From Molanna angustata (Eukaryota; Arthropoda; Insecta; Trichoptera; Molannidae), in contig OY754980.1 in assembly GCA_963576475.1 (NCBI GenBank), positions 31,868,431 to 31,932,430 on the forward strand: a DNA stretch of 64,000 nucleotides, read 5' to 3'. A model generated the notes under the pieces. It had not been told where the DNA came from. It saw only the letters and a list, made by a program, of their open reading frames with translations, and made no database searches. The translations under genes and the position numbers were made by a program. Positions 52,767-63,390 of the stretch are shown piece after piece; position 1 is the stretch's first letter; each line of letters begins with the position of its first letter.

Positions 52767-54160
52767 AATAATATATTGCTTCGTAACTCTTCGGATAATG
52801 TTCCTGTGTCTTTGACTGAACGTTATACAAGGGTTTGTACGATGATTTAATAGTTTCATTAAAAAAAACGCAATAGCACACAAAAATAAATTTCGCTTCG
52901 AATAGATAACCTCCACTGTTTATGGAAGTCGGTTTAAAAGAATATTCAACTAGTGTTCCTATTAAAAAATCTAAAAATAGCTAAGTAATTCTGTTTAACT
53001 GCCTCAAAAATACGTACATCTGAAACTTACGAAGATAAGTGTTTGTAATAATATAATATTATGAAACTCGTTTGCGTATTTCCTTTTAGTAGATAATTTT
53101 TTTTTATTAATTTTCGACAAGTTTAATTCAAATCTGACAAAGACGGAAAACATAGTAAGTCAACTTATTGAACACATTAGCTTATAAAAATATCCTACAG
53201 CGATAATAATATTTCCTAAGAAGATGCTATCAAATGTTTTCCCTTGGCATACTCCTCCCTTTTCTCATCTGCTTTCTCAATCTTTCAACATCTTCCATTA
53301 CTATTCTCAATTTTATTAATAAATTCATGATTTTTTTTTCATACTTGCTTCGTCCCACATCCACTCGCCGATTTTTGCCAGGCTCCAAAGACGGCGGTCC
53401 CGGAATATTTTTGAATGTTTTAAGTTAATCTTCATGTTGACAACAATTTTAATATTGAGTTAGCAATGCGGCGGAATTTCTTTGGGAGAGGCATTAGCAT
53501 ATTTAGCGGGGTGCTCACGCTACGGTCGAGTCTAGCTTAGGGGGGCGGCGCGGCGGCTGAGAGGCGCAGAGTGAGATATAAGTGAAAAATAATATTCAGC
53601 GAAAATATTACCGAAGGACTCCGCTCAGAAAACCTTTTTGCTCAAAGATAATTGTTTGAAATGTGTCATTTAAAACGTGTATTTCAATAGAGGAGCGAAC
53701 ACCTTATTTAATAAAAGCAGAGTCAACATGGAATATTAAATAATCATCAACTGTATTCCGTCTCAAAATTGTGTCTATTAATTTTCAGGTGTTGGTGAGT
53801 CTTCCTTTCTCCGACACATTTTTTTTTCTAAATTGAATAAATTACAAAACATTATCTTCGTTACATTTTTTTACATCTCGTTTGGAGACTAACAAACTGC
53901 GTTATTATGTTTTTATTTCATTTCAAATTGTACGGATTTAAAGGGAATTTCACGCTTTTCAAGAAAATAAATTGGATACAAATTCAAACATTTTATTTTA
54001 ATTTGAACTTGTGCAAATGTTTTGAATCGCTAAACAGCTTTGATAAATCAATGTTATTCGTGATTTATTCGTTATCCTATTATTATAAATATAAGTTTAC
54101 TAAATTATTTATAGATAAATAAATTTACTTAAATTTATGTATTATATAGAAGGGGGGCGA
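52767..54160. other. Unassigned DNA with a GC-rich spot
   Basis: 53,505-53,570 (TCTAGCTTAGGGGGGCGGCG, CGGCGGCTGAGAGGCGCAGA) is one of the most GC-rich points in the window. A pyrimidine-rich tract with TTTTCAG at 53,780-53,790 looks like a 3' splice site, but no exon can be shown. ORFs at 53,234-53,428 and 53,907-54,122 are unrecognised. Confidence 0.3.
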
Positions 54161-54245
54161 TTTGCACATTAACCAACGAATCAAAAAGACACAAATTTGC
54201 GCTCTGCGCAATCAGAAGATCGTTCAAGATGTTTGACGAATATTA
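54161..54245 (+). repeat. Short dispersed repeat (second copy)
   Basis: GATTTGCACATTAACCAACG, AAAAAGACACAAATTTGCGC, TCTGCGCA match 51,963-52,016. Confidence 0.6.
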
Positions 54246-54385
54246 TACCTACACTTTTTTAATGAAAACTATTCTAAGCAATCGAAGAAAAACTAAACAA
54301 ATCTAATTTTAATATTTAATACGCTGTAATTCTGAATACGGGACTTGATAAAACGGGTTTATTTCTAGAAACAACCTTACGCGTA

Positions 54386-54440
54386 AAATTTGGGGTTCCG
54401 ATCTCTCTCCCTACCCCATTATGACCATATGGTGTTATGG
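54386..54440 (+). pseudogene. RTE or repeat C tail, decayed
   Basis: GGTTCCGATCTCTCTCCCTA, CCCCATTATGACCATATGGT resembles the RTE terminus. Very short. Confidence 0.35.
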
Positions 54441-54845
54441 TCATAAGTTCGATCAGAGATCAAATAAATATTTTCTATTTATTTTGCAAGAGTATTTTAA
54501 TCTACAATATAAACATAAGATTTCTAGGATTTTTATGATACAAATTATATTGGTTGTATCAATTTAATATTGATTAAATTATACAGCAAAACGTTTCATA
54601 ATTATTCCCGGAAGGAGTATATCATAATATTTGATTAATTACATCTTAAATAAATATTTTTGATTAACCCGACCCTTTCTTGGAACTAAAATCCGAAGCT
54701 TGTTTGTACAATATAAAGTAAAAATTATATTTCACAAATTAAAGCCCCATTATTTGTATATTTAGAATAATGGTTATAAATTTTACACTGTATGTTCTGA
54801 GCATAAAAAATATATCTCGCATAACCAACAGATACACTTACGATG

Positions 54846-54998
54846 ACAAATATCCAACACAAACCCAATATTCTGGAAACTTACCGGTTAACAGATCTAG
54901 AATAAAAACACAATTCAAAAATGTGTCTCCACCTAAAATATAACCCAGGTCCTTTAGCTCACCAGTCAGATATCGAATTAACTGGGCTAACGAGTTCG
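54846..54998 (-). mobile_element. SINE family B (copy 5, decayed)
   Basis: AACACAAACCCAATATTCTG, TGTGTCTCCACCTAAAATAT and CAGGTCCTTTAGCTCACCAG follow the family B order on the minus strand, with many substitutions. Confidence 0.65.
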
Positions 54999-55107
54999 GT
55001 TATTAAAAAAATAACCATGTACTTATTTAAAATAAAAGAACTGCGTTACATTATTCATTGACACTATGAACAATCTATGGTTTAATCATTGAATTATATG
55101 TACTGGT

Positions 55108-55312
55108 TTAATATTTTTTTTTTATATTATTGAAACCAAACAAAATATAACAATATAGTTACAAACAATAAAAATATTACAAAAAAGTACAATTTAAATA
55201 AGTTATATGAAACATTTTTTTATAGGATTATTTGGTACCACCTCACTAGGCTGAGCCTGTACCGAGGTGGCAGATTTTTTTTTTTTGCGTTATATCTGAC
55301 AGAAAAATATTA
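55108..55312 (-). repeat. LINE-like 3' end with hairpin (unassigned)
   Basis: T-run at 55,112-55,121 (A-tail on minus) followed inward by AT-rich sequence and a hairpin CCACCTC ... GAGGTGG (55,240-55,271) enclosing AGGCTGAGCCT. Looks like a LINE 3' UTR; no coding part recognised. Confidence 0.4.
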
Positions 55313-55986
55313 AACTTGTATTTAACTAAAACTTGTTATAAAATATACCTATTATAAAAATAAAATATAAACTATTGTAGCTTGATCATGTTTCCGCAGT
55401 ATATAATGCCCTTGTTTCAATATGTTTTTTTTGTATAATGTTTTTGAAACACATTTTATGTATAAAATTTAGCTTCTTGCAATCGTTCATAATGTACCTC
55501 AACTATCAAATCTCACACCGTGAGCGCAATTTACACAGTTAAAAGGGATCCACAAATTTCGCTTCACGTATTAATATAAAGAGATAATCTTAAAACATAA
55601 ACTCTTGTACAGAAATTGTTTCTATTTTCATGGAAGCAGAGCATGTGAGGCGACAGGAAATCAAACTTTAGGAAAAGAAAATAATATATTAGTCTCGATA
55701 CGACTTTCTCCCATCTTTCAATTATCAATGGAGGTGGAGGTGGTGGAAGTAGTAGATAGATCTGTAAGAGGATAGAAAAGGGTGTGGGAGGTGACGTTTT
55801 CTTCGAACGCCATCGTAAATCTAGGATCGGTTCCTGTTATTGGAACGAAGACGTGCAGAATATCAAAACCAGAGGTACTCAGTTCCAATGAGTTCACATT
55901 AATAAAACTTATTAAGTCAGTCTTATTTACAAATATATAGACAGGTAAACTCTATTTTGCTTTATTTAATTTATCAAAAGACGATT
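55313..55986. other. Unassigned DNA
   Basis: A GGTGGAGGTGGTGG strip at 55,730-55,745. No gene or repeat recognised. Confidence 0.4.
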
Positions 55987-55987
55987 C

Positions 55988-56280
55988 TTGATGATTCATT
56001 CATTCATTCATACCATCACGGCATATCCCACAATGTGGGGTAACCAGCGAAAGGTGTGCGGGTGTGCATTGCCTTATAAAAGGGAGCACAACATATCTGT
56101 GTATACCCACACACCAGTCTCGTCTCACCTAAAAAGGCACTATATTCAGAATGGGTGGTGAACCTCATTGCTGAACTATGTGAGATGTTATTGTTGCCTG
56201 TTGTATTTTCGATTACCCGGCTCTTACGGGACACTCGAAAATAATAATAGAAAAGAGTACTATTCTAAGCCAGTGCCTCA
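55988..56280 (-). mobile_element. SINE-like repeat C (copy 2, with tail)
   Basis: Minus strand ends TTACCCCACATTGTGGGATA, TGCCGTGATGGTATGAATGA then further TGAA units. This terminus closely resembles the RTE terminus (TACCCC ... GGGATATGGCGTGAT.GTATG), while the rest does not. Body as in the 51.7-kb copy. Confidence 0.75.
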
Positions 56281-56389
56281 CAGCTAAGATTAAAAGCTTC
56301 AATAATGCATAATTAAATGACACTTTTCTTCTTGAATCCGACACCTAGTGACCACCTTCAGGTTGTAAAAAGAAAAAGGTGGCTGAAGT

Positions 56390-56555
56390 GCTGACTTGAA
56401 GACCTCGTACGACAAAAAGAAGTGTGAGGCAACCACAGCTGATATGCCGGCACGTCCTGGATCCAGACCGCATAGAACAGACAGACATGGAGGCAAAAGG
56501 AGGAAGCCTTTTGAAAGGAGTGGAATAGGCTGAGGAAGAAGAATAAGACGCTTAT
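56390..56555 (+). pseudogene. RTE-like LINE terminus
   Basis: AGTSWIQTA, stop, NRQTWRQKEEAF, stop, KEWNRLRKKNKT: the A-G-x-x-W-x-x-x-A-x-D/N-R-x-x-W-R ... K-E-W closure seen also on the opposite strand at 57.0 kb. Two stops in 40 codons. Confidence 0.6.
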
Positions 56556-56996
56556 TTGCTATAAATTTAATGAGACGCTATTAAAAAAAAGTGTATCTCT
56601 TCATCATAAGCAAAAAAGGGGTTATAAAAACTCTTAACGACTGTTAAAGGTCAAAATAATTCCATCTGTAAAAGGAATGAAGAGGGTGAAATGGAAAACG
56701 AGAAAGAGGAAAATTTATCTACAAAAATATTACTCATTGTTTATCTTCATTACTCCAAATAAAGATAAACATTGGTCATATTTTTCGCAAATGCTTTGAC
56801 AAACGTTTTTTGTGGAAAAGTGGGATGCAATGTCATTTTTTCATAAAGAAAAATACTGTAAATAAAGTATTTTGCTAAAAATAATATGCGATTTTTATTA
56901 CTCATTTGTTACTTTATTAGAGTGGACACAGTACTAAATTTATATCTGTAGCGAGGTATTGTAAACGTTATAAAATTCTAAATACAATTTGTATAA
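56556..56996. other. Unassigned DNA
   Basis: AT-rich, nothing recognised. Confidence 0.4.
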
Positions 56997-56997
56997 C

Positions 56998-57135
56998 TTT
57001 TTCTTCTTCAGCCTGTTCTTTTCCATTCTTTGAAATAGGCCTCCCCCTTGATCCTCCTCAACTCCCTGTCTTATTGGGCACACTGCATCCATCTCCCTCC
57101 GGCACATTTCTTGATGTCATCAGACCACCTTGCCA
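56998..57135 (-). pseudogene. RTE-like LINE terminus (minus)
   Basis: Minus frame WSDDIKKCAGGRWMQCAQ, a stop, DRELRRIKGEAYFKEWKRTG and the final stop. Same LINE class as at 56.4 kb, in tail-to-tail orientation. Confidence 0.7.
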
Positions 57136-57374
57136 CCTTACCTACACTACATAAATTATAAATAAAATAATGTACATTTTTAATCCACGACACATACATT
57201 TTACATTTACATTTTTATACACAGCTTGCATTCTCAGAGGCAAAATTAATACATTTTTCATCGCTGTATCTTACGAAAGCGCTATAGCTCATAAAATTCA
57301 TACTCGTTATGGATTAAAACTAGGATTTATTTTATATTTATAATTAAACTAGTGGGCACGGGCACACGTTGTTC

Positions 57375-57954
57375 TGCCACAAATCATATAGACCTCATTT
57401 TTCTACCACATACCCCCTTCTATAGATCGCATTTTATATAGACCTCACTTAATGAATTTTTTTGCCATATACCGCATTTTATATATGTACATAGACCTCA
57501 TTTTATGATTTTTTCTACCACATATCGCATTTTATATAGACCTCATTTTATGAATTTTTCGGCCACAAACCACCTTCTATAGATCGCATCTTATATAGAC
57601 CTCAGTTTATGAATTTTTCTGCCACATACCGCTTTCTATAGATCGCATTTTATATACCTAGACCTCATTTTATGTATTTTTCTGCAACATACCGCCTTCT
57701 ATAGATCGCATTTTATATAGACCTCATTTTATGAATTTTTCGGCCACAAACCGCCTTCTATAGATCGCATCTTATATAGACCTCATTTTATGTATTTTTC
57801 TGCAACATACCGCCTTCTATAGATCGCATTTTATATACCTAGACCTCATTTTATGTATTTTTCTGCAACATACCAACTTCTATAGATCGCATTTTATATA
57901 GACCTCATTTTATGTATTGTTCTGCAACATACCGCCTTCTATTGAAAGATTACA
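57375..57954. repeat. Satellite of about 60-bp units with about 181-bp higher-order period
   Basis: Nine to ten units around TATAGATCGCATTTTATATA, GACCTCATTTTATGAATTTT, TCTGCCACATACCGCCTTC. Variant GGCCACAAACC appears at 57,561 and 57,742 and variant TATATACCTAGACC about 180 bases apart as well, so groups of three units seem to have been duplicated together. Confidence 0.9.
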
Positions 57955-58112
57955 CAACTTATAAATGAATTTCAACCCTTTTTTCCTATAAAAAAATCTT
58001 GGATGGTGCTAGGTAGGTAAAATTGAGAGGAAGTGATGAAACATATTTTGAATGAGAAATATAAAAAGTATGTAAAAAATATTAATGAAAACATTTTTTT
58101 TAATATTTTATT

Positions 58113-58209
58113 CAACACAATAAAAAACTGTGTATACACCGGGAATCGAACCCGGGACCTTTGGATCAGCAGTCAGATACTACTAACCAACTGAGCCACG
58201 AAGACCGAC
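58113..58209 (-). mobile_element. SINE family B head (copy 6)
   Basis: Minus strand GTCGGTCTTCGTGGCTCAGT, GGTCCCGGGTTCGATTCCCG, then GTGTATACACAG and an A-rich end. Head well kept, body lost. Confidence 0.8.
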
Positions 58210-58648
58210 AAATAATTTATCTTGCTGATGATCAAAAACCTTCAGATGGGTTTAAAAATGCTCCTATCGGTATGTATCAACTAAATATCTCATTAAGTGT
58301 TCAATATTTTGTGACCTCTGACTTGTTACAAATTACAAGTTATTAAATTTAATTTTCATAATATACAATTAAATCCCGTTTAATTTTATGGTCAATTAAA
58401 CTGGTATCATCCCACTTGATAAAATTCGTGTTGATACACAACTACATAAATGGTTCGACTGGGCCTTGTTGGGAGGCTGGAATACTAATATTCAATATGA
58501 CCTTTGAGTTTTTGCAAATAAATCTATCAGTTCTGTAATTAAATTATTTCATTGAAGTAGGCAACGAATAACTAAAAGATTATTTTATTTTTATTTTTTT
58601 CGTTTTCTCTCTCCGATAGTGCTATAGCCAAAATTTAACAAAGGCTTT
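58210..58648. other. Unassigned AT-rich DNA
   Basis: Nothing recognised; the 61-codon ORF at 58,161-58,346 starts inside the SINE. Confidence 0.4.
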
Positions 58649-58835
58649 CTGGGGGGGCAAGTCCAGTCAGACGGCGGAATCAAAACCATCCATGTTAACC
58701 CATATCATGGATTTAATTATCGCATGCAATTCTTTAATATCTTAAGATATTAAAGAACTCCATTATTATTATATCCATGATATGGGTAAACATGGATGGT
58801 TTTGATTCCACCGGTTGACCATACTTGCCCCCCTG
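58649..58835. mobile_element. Foldback MITE, 187 bp
   Basis: CTGGGGGGGCAAGT and GGCGGAATCAAAACCATCCA, TGTTAACCCATATCATGGAT on the left pair with ATCCATGATATGGGTAAACA, TGGATGGTTTTGATTCC and ACTTGCCCCCCTG on the right; the centre CTTTAATATCTTAAGATATT is itself a dyad. A half copy is at 19.5 kb. Confidence 0.85.
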
Positions 58836-59076
58836 ATTTACTTGAATTTCATTACAAATCCTGTCGATAATTAATTGAAAATAGTCCTCTTGATAATTAA
58901 TTTAATATTAACTGTATATTATTGGTTTAACGAATATATTGATTATCAATCAATTGATGTTTTTTTTTAAGTTTGTCAAACTCCATTACGACATGAATAA
59001 AACACTACATTCAATTTAAATCATTAGTTTTAGTTGCACTTTGAAAAGAAGGTTATATACCTACCTACTTAACTTA
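58836..59076. other. Unassigned AT-rich DNA
   Basis: Ends in TTA (59,074-59,076), the target side of the next MITE. Confidence 0.4.
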
Positions 59077-59662
59077 CCGTCTTACTTATAGAAGTATACT
59101 ATCTATAGTACCTGGGAATAGAGCGTGAATTACATAAAAGTTTTCTTATATACCGTTTATACTAGGTATATCCTATATAACTAACTATGTTTATTACACC
59201 TTTATTTCATAGAAGTCAAGTTAGGACAGGTCGAGAGGTTGTTTAACGATTGACTAACGCGTCATACCAAATATTTCAAAATGGCGGATCTTTCACATAT
59301 GTTCCAACACGTACAAGTATTTGAGATTGGCAGAAAAATTTAATTGGTGCTTATAAAGTTTTTCCTTGTTATTTTTCATCCCAATCGTGTTTAAATTGAC
59401 TAAACACGGCACAACCATGTTTTTTTTCATTTTTGGATGTCAGTTATCCAAAAAATTACATTTTTTGACATCTATGAAGCCAATGCGGCCATATGAAAAA
59501 AATAAATGAGGGTGTTTGTAAACAATTCAGTGAACTAATAAGGATCTTAGTATACGTTTATAAGTAAGATTTTTTTAATACCGATCTTTACTATTTAAGG
59601 CGTGCTCATGTAGTTGCGCGTTAAGTAAACTACATTTAAACGAAATCTAATAAGTAAGACCG
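59077..59662. mobile_element. PIF/Harbinger-like MITE, copy 2 (inverted relative to copy 1)
   Basis: Reverse-complement relative of 8,479-9,129: GCGGATCTTTCACATATGTT, GACATCTATGAAGCC, GGCCATATGAAAAAAAT and GAGGGTGTTTGTAAAC have partners there. Ends CCGTCTTACTTATA and TAAGTAAGACCG; flanks TTA and CTA. 586 bp against 651, so indels have accumulated. Confidence 0.7.
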
Positions 59663-59711
59663 CTAGAAAATAATATGTTGCTTATCAGTTGTCGAAATGT
59701 AATGATAATTA

Positions 59712-59796
59712 ATATTTTTTTTTTTAAAAATGAATATGTCCTTGTTAAACAAGTACATATACATCTTCCTACGTTCCCTAAACTAAGCATAAATGC
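59712..59796 (-). mobile_element. SINE family A tail (5'-truncated)
   Basis: AATGAATATGTCCTTGTTAA, ACAAGTACATATACATCTTC, TAAGCATAAATGCTTG is the body without the tRNA head, with a T-run (A-tail on minus) before it. Confidence 0.8.
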
Positions 59797-61109
59797 TTGA
59801 AATTATTAAATGCATATTGTCTGTATATTTTTAAATATTTTATGAGAAAACTATCAACTGGTTATGTAACCCTGATACTGCAGGCATACTAACGAGTACA
59901 GTTGTGTGATATGTGACATACACACCATCTGGCGAAGTAGCCCCAAACGTGACTAGGTAGAAAGCTTCACCCGTCTAGGTCGCTCCACGTTTTATTAAAT
60001 CACAAATGCATCTTTCAATTTATGTGCTCCCGATAGGTGTTTCACGGAAAATTACTTTAATCTATATTATTATAATTCAACAATAAAGACAGACATTTTC
60101 TGAAATTAACGTTTTCAGTGTTGTGATAATTAAAAATTTTTTCACAAAAATTTTGTTGCACTACGAATATTAAATGAAAGAAAGTTCTTGACGTTTCATT
60201 CATATACGTGCCTACTTTATTTTAAAGTTAAAACAAAACTCTCGCTCAACAGAATACCTAAATAAATCATAAATCAACAAATAAGGTTTTTTTTCTGTCA
60301 AATCACGAACTGCTTTTTCGATTTTCTGAACGTTCAACACCTGTCATTCCGTATCCCACTAAAGGAGTTTTAAGATCTCCTAGTACCAACAGTCAACTAG
60401 CTTAATAGTGATGATGTCATTTTAATCAAGTGATTATTGAATGATGTTTTCTCTTCGTTCTTTAATTCCTTCCTTCTTTTGCTTAGCCTATTAATTGTTG
60501 TGTTTTCTGCATTTCCTTAGATTGGATCTGATTCTAAGTACCTTTAGTACCATATTAACTTAAGCCTTCACGTATGTTAGTTCAGTTGTTAGAGATTACC
60601 ATATGACGATGCACCCACCTACATGAACCTAGTTGCATAAATATGCAACATTTAATTAATTAATTTTGCGACGAAGTGTCTATGTGCCAACCCTGATTGG
60701 GTGGGCGTGTCAGCAGTCAGGGGTGAACCCTATTGATTTTATTAATCTTTAGTTTTTTTCGAATCCGCCTTTGGAACGCGTTCACCAGAAATTTCATATT
60801 ATTATATTTTATATACTCAATCGCTATTATTATTATTATTATTATTATAACTAAAGCATTTTCCTTCATATTATTATACATAGTGTACCTACACTCTGTC
60901 TATAGTTAACACAAGATTGTTGTTCTAGTAATTAATTACCGAATATTACCTTCCCATATATCATGTGAGTTTTATTAATGACGTCATAAGACACTTATAT
61001 CGTATCATATATACCCACATTCTAACAAGAAACAAATCTATACCAAGAAATAAAATGTAACAAAACAGTGGCGTACAAATATTATTTATTTTTTAACTTC
61101 TTGTACATA
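59797..61109. other. Unassigned DNA, 1.3 kb
   Basis: A TTA microsatellite at 60,824-60,849; GC-richer strip 60,670-60,740. No ORF or repeat recognised. Confidence 0.4.
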
Positions 61110-61282
61110 GATGGGTCGGTGGCAGAGCGGTTAGCGCGCTGGGCTTGTAATCCAGTGGTCGCGAGTTCGAATCCTGCCTCGACCGATTTCGTTCATCTAA
61201 GCACAAGCATTTATTTGCTTATTTTAGGGAACGTAGGAAGATGTATATGTACTTGTTTAACAAGGTCATATTCATTTAAAAA
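61110..61282 (+). mobile_element. SINE family A (copy 5)
   Basis: Head GATGGGTCGGTGGCAGAGCG, anticodon position TGT, B-box GGTCGCGAGTTCGAATCC, body with CTTGTTTAACAAG hairpin and A-rich end. The first hairpin has gained ATT. Confidence 0.9.
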
Positions 61283-61385
61283 AATAAATAATAATAATAA
61301 TTTGTACACTGGCGTGTTTATTGCCGAACGGCAATTTTCCAACCAACGAAGATGTAGATATTTATTACCTTTATAAGTAAAAGTA
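61283..61385 (-). pseudogene. LINE 3' UTR with variant hairpin
   Basis: Minus strand: GTTGGTTGGAAAATTGCCGT, stem-loop at 61,320-61,335 with the family stem and loop GTTC, then ATT-repeat tail which merges with the SINE's A-rich end. Confidence 0.7.
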
Positions 61386-61880
61386 CATAATTTAAACCAA
61401 CATATATAATAAAATGTATATTTGGTCCTCAAAACAATTTAAGCCATGTAGGTATTTTACTTTTTAAATTAATTATGACGTCACAATACAACATTAACTT
61501 TTCCTAAAATACTAGTGAAATACACGAAATTCCCTTACTTTACGGAACACAAATAATATCATGAGTATTCAATTCAATTTTGTGTAAAAGAAGATATAAT
61601 AAATGAATAATCATACACGCACTGTCGTTGTAAAGACTACTTTCGTTAAGTGATGAAAATTAAGTATAAGAGTCGTAAAGATTTGAAACAAAGTGAAATT
61701 TTTCTATGAGGTTATGAATTATTTTGTATTTCATCCAATTTGACGATTAAGTTATTCTGTTAGTTCGATATTAGTTTAATTAAATATCTCACAATATAAA
61801 ACTTAAATTGTGAAATCATTACCTCTCTACTGATCCATATTAGTAAAGTTTCAACATCAATATATTTTTTGTCTTTTATT
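61386..61880. other. Unassigned AT-rich DNA
   Basis: Nothing recognised. Confidence 0.4.
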
Positions 61881-61884
61881 AATA

Positions 61885-62080
61885 TCTCAATAAAGGCAAA
61901 GCGGCAATATATGTACCTTTTTTTAAAGGCGAACCGGAAAATCAGGCATCCACTGTTTTACCACCTGTCATCGGCTGGTTTGCTTTATCACATTTATCAC
62001 TTGCGCAACGTTCACCAATCGTGCCTTTTTGTTGACTTCCCTCGTCAATCCAAATACTGCAAATTCTGTAATCCATGCTA
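61885..62080 (+). mobile_element. Rep-1 body fragment (diverged)
   Basis: CACCTGTCATCGGCTGGTTT, CACTTGCGCAACGTTCACCA and CTTCCCTCGTCAAT match the Rep-1 body. Confidence 0.65.
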
Positions 62081-62700
62081 CATCGATTATTATCATCGTT
62101 AAGAGAATGGTCTGGGAACACCTTCGCCATCTATAAAAAAAAAGAACATGATTAAAAATAAATTATTAAAATATTCGAAAAAGTATGAGTTTAATAAGAA
62201 TGAAAAAGTATGTATTGTACCACCACTGGTTCAAGGTGTGCGTCTATTAATTATATTAGAGTTGGTGTCTAGGTGAAAATAATCTATATAAGTATTATTT
62301 TACAGTATAATAATTTGTATATATATCCTCCTCTCACTAACACACATAATTGATAGCTGACTATGTATCTTACATAATATTATTTAAAATCACTCTATCT
62401 AACTGAGCGACCGTATGTGTTACACTGAAATATACTTAACGGCAGGACGTTCAATTTGTCAACAAAATGCCGGATATTTCATAGATAAAACCAGATTTTA
62501 TTTTTTATTTACATTTATACCAGCACGCCATGTCCTAATGGATAAAGCTGGAAAAACTTAACATGATAAATATTGTATTTTTTATTCACAATAATCTCTT
62601 ATATCTGACATTAAGAACGTTTGTATCACAGAACGCGAATTCTTCATATAACTGGATAGAATCTATAGAACAGCACTACACAAGTACACACGGTTAATAC
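62081..62700. other. Unassigned DNA
   Basis: CCAGCACGCCATGTCCTAAT at 62,519-62,540 may be a scrap of RTE terminus (minus). Otherwise nothing. Confidence 0.35.
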
Positions 62701-62704
62701 ATAA

Positions 62705-62895
62705 TTTTTTTTTTATTATACAATACATACGTTTACAAATATTTGGTTACATATATCAACATATTAATATTTCCTTTCCTAATTTAAGCTAGAAGCTTGT
62801 GTTTAGGAAAGCAGCAGCTCTTTGTTTTAAGTTTAGTATAAGTTTGTTCGGATGACGGAGCGGGTCAGCTCTGAAACCGGTTAACATTAAATACT
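62705..62895. repeat. T-run and possible retroelement end
   Basis: T-run 62,706-62,715, then GTTCGGATGACGGAGCGGGT, CAGCTCTGAAACCGGTTAAC at the far side, wording similar to Penelope-type ends. Not assignable with confidence. Confidence 0.3.
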
Positions 62896-62935
62896 CAAAA
62901 GTAGTGTAAACAAAAAAGTTATAATTTATAATTAA

Positions 62936-62975
62936 ACGAGTGGGTTGTAGCCAACACTAAAATCTCAACTCCATT
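62936..62975 (+). repeat. Dispersed repeat Y fragment
   Basis: ACGAGTGGGTTGTAGCCAAC followed by ACTAAAATCTCAAC. Confidence 0.5.
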
Positions 62976-63162
62976 GTAAGTTTTCATTTTTTCTTCTTGA
63001 AAGGCTGACAATCCCTAAATGCATTTATGTGAAGTACATTTCTATAAGATTCTTAAACAAATATAAGACAAAAGTTTTCACAATACACCATACACACAAA
63101 AACATTGTCACGAAACTCATAGTGTACATTTTCTACATGATACCTGTTAAGAAATGTTAAGT

Positions 63163-63290
63163 AAAATTGCATTACTAGCAAGATTAGCATGTATGAGACA
63201 GTGTATCAATGTTGATGAGGCGATCAATATGTGTCAAGATAGAAGAATGCGGTGTTCGGTTCTCACTGCCTACCCCTTGAGTAAGATAGA
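63163..63290 (+). pseudogene. RTE 3'-terminal fragment, older
   Basis: RLACMRQCINVDEAINMCQD, RRMRCSVLTAYPLSK: the terminal block with several substitutions and no TATG tail; it precedes the next, better preserved copy by about 100 bases. Confidence 0.7.
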
Positions 63291-63390
63291 AATGGAGAGT
63301 AAAAAAATACACTTGTCTATAGAGACATATACAATATCAATATAAAGTTGATCACTCAATTTTCCCATACAGAAGTTATTTTACTTCTGT

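Noticed and set aside
57375..57954. CRISPR-like array
   Set aside because: Tandem satellite; no conserved repeat separated by unique spacers.
61068..61376. 102-codon ORF
   Set aside because: Covers a SINE tRNA head and body and the LINE tail next to it.
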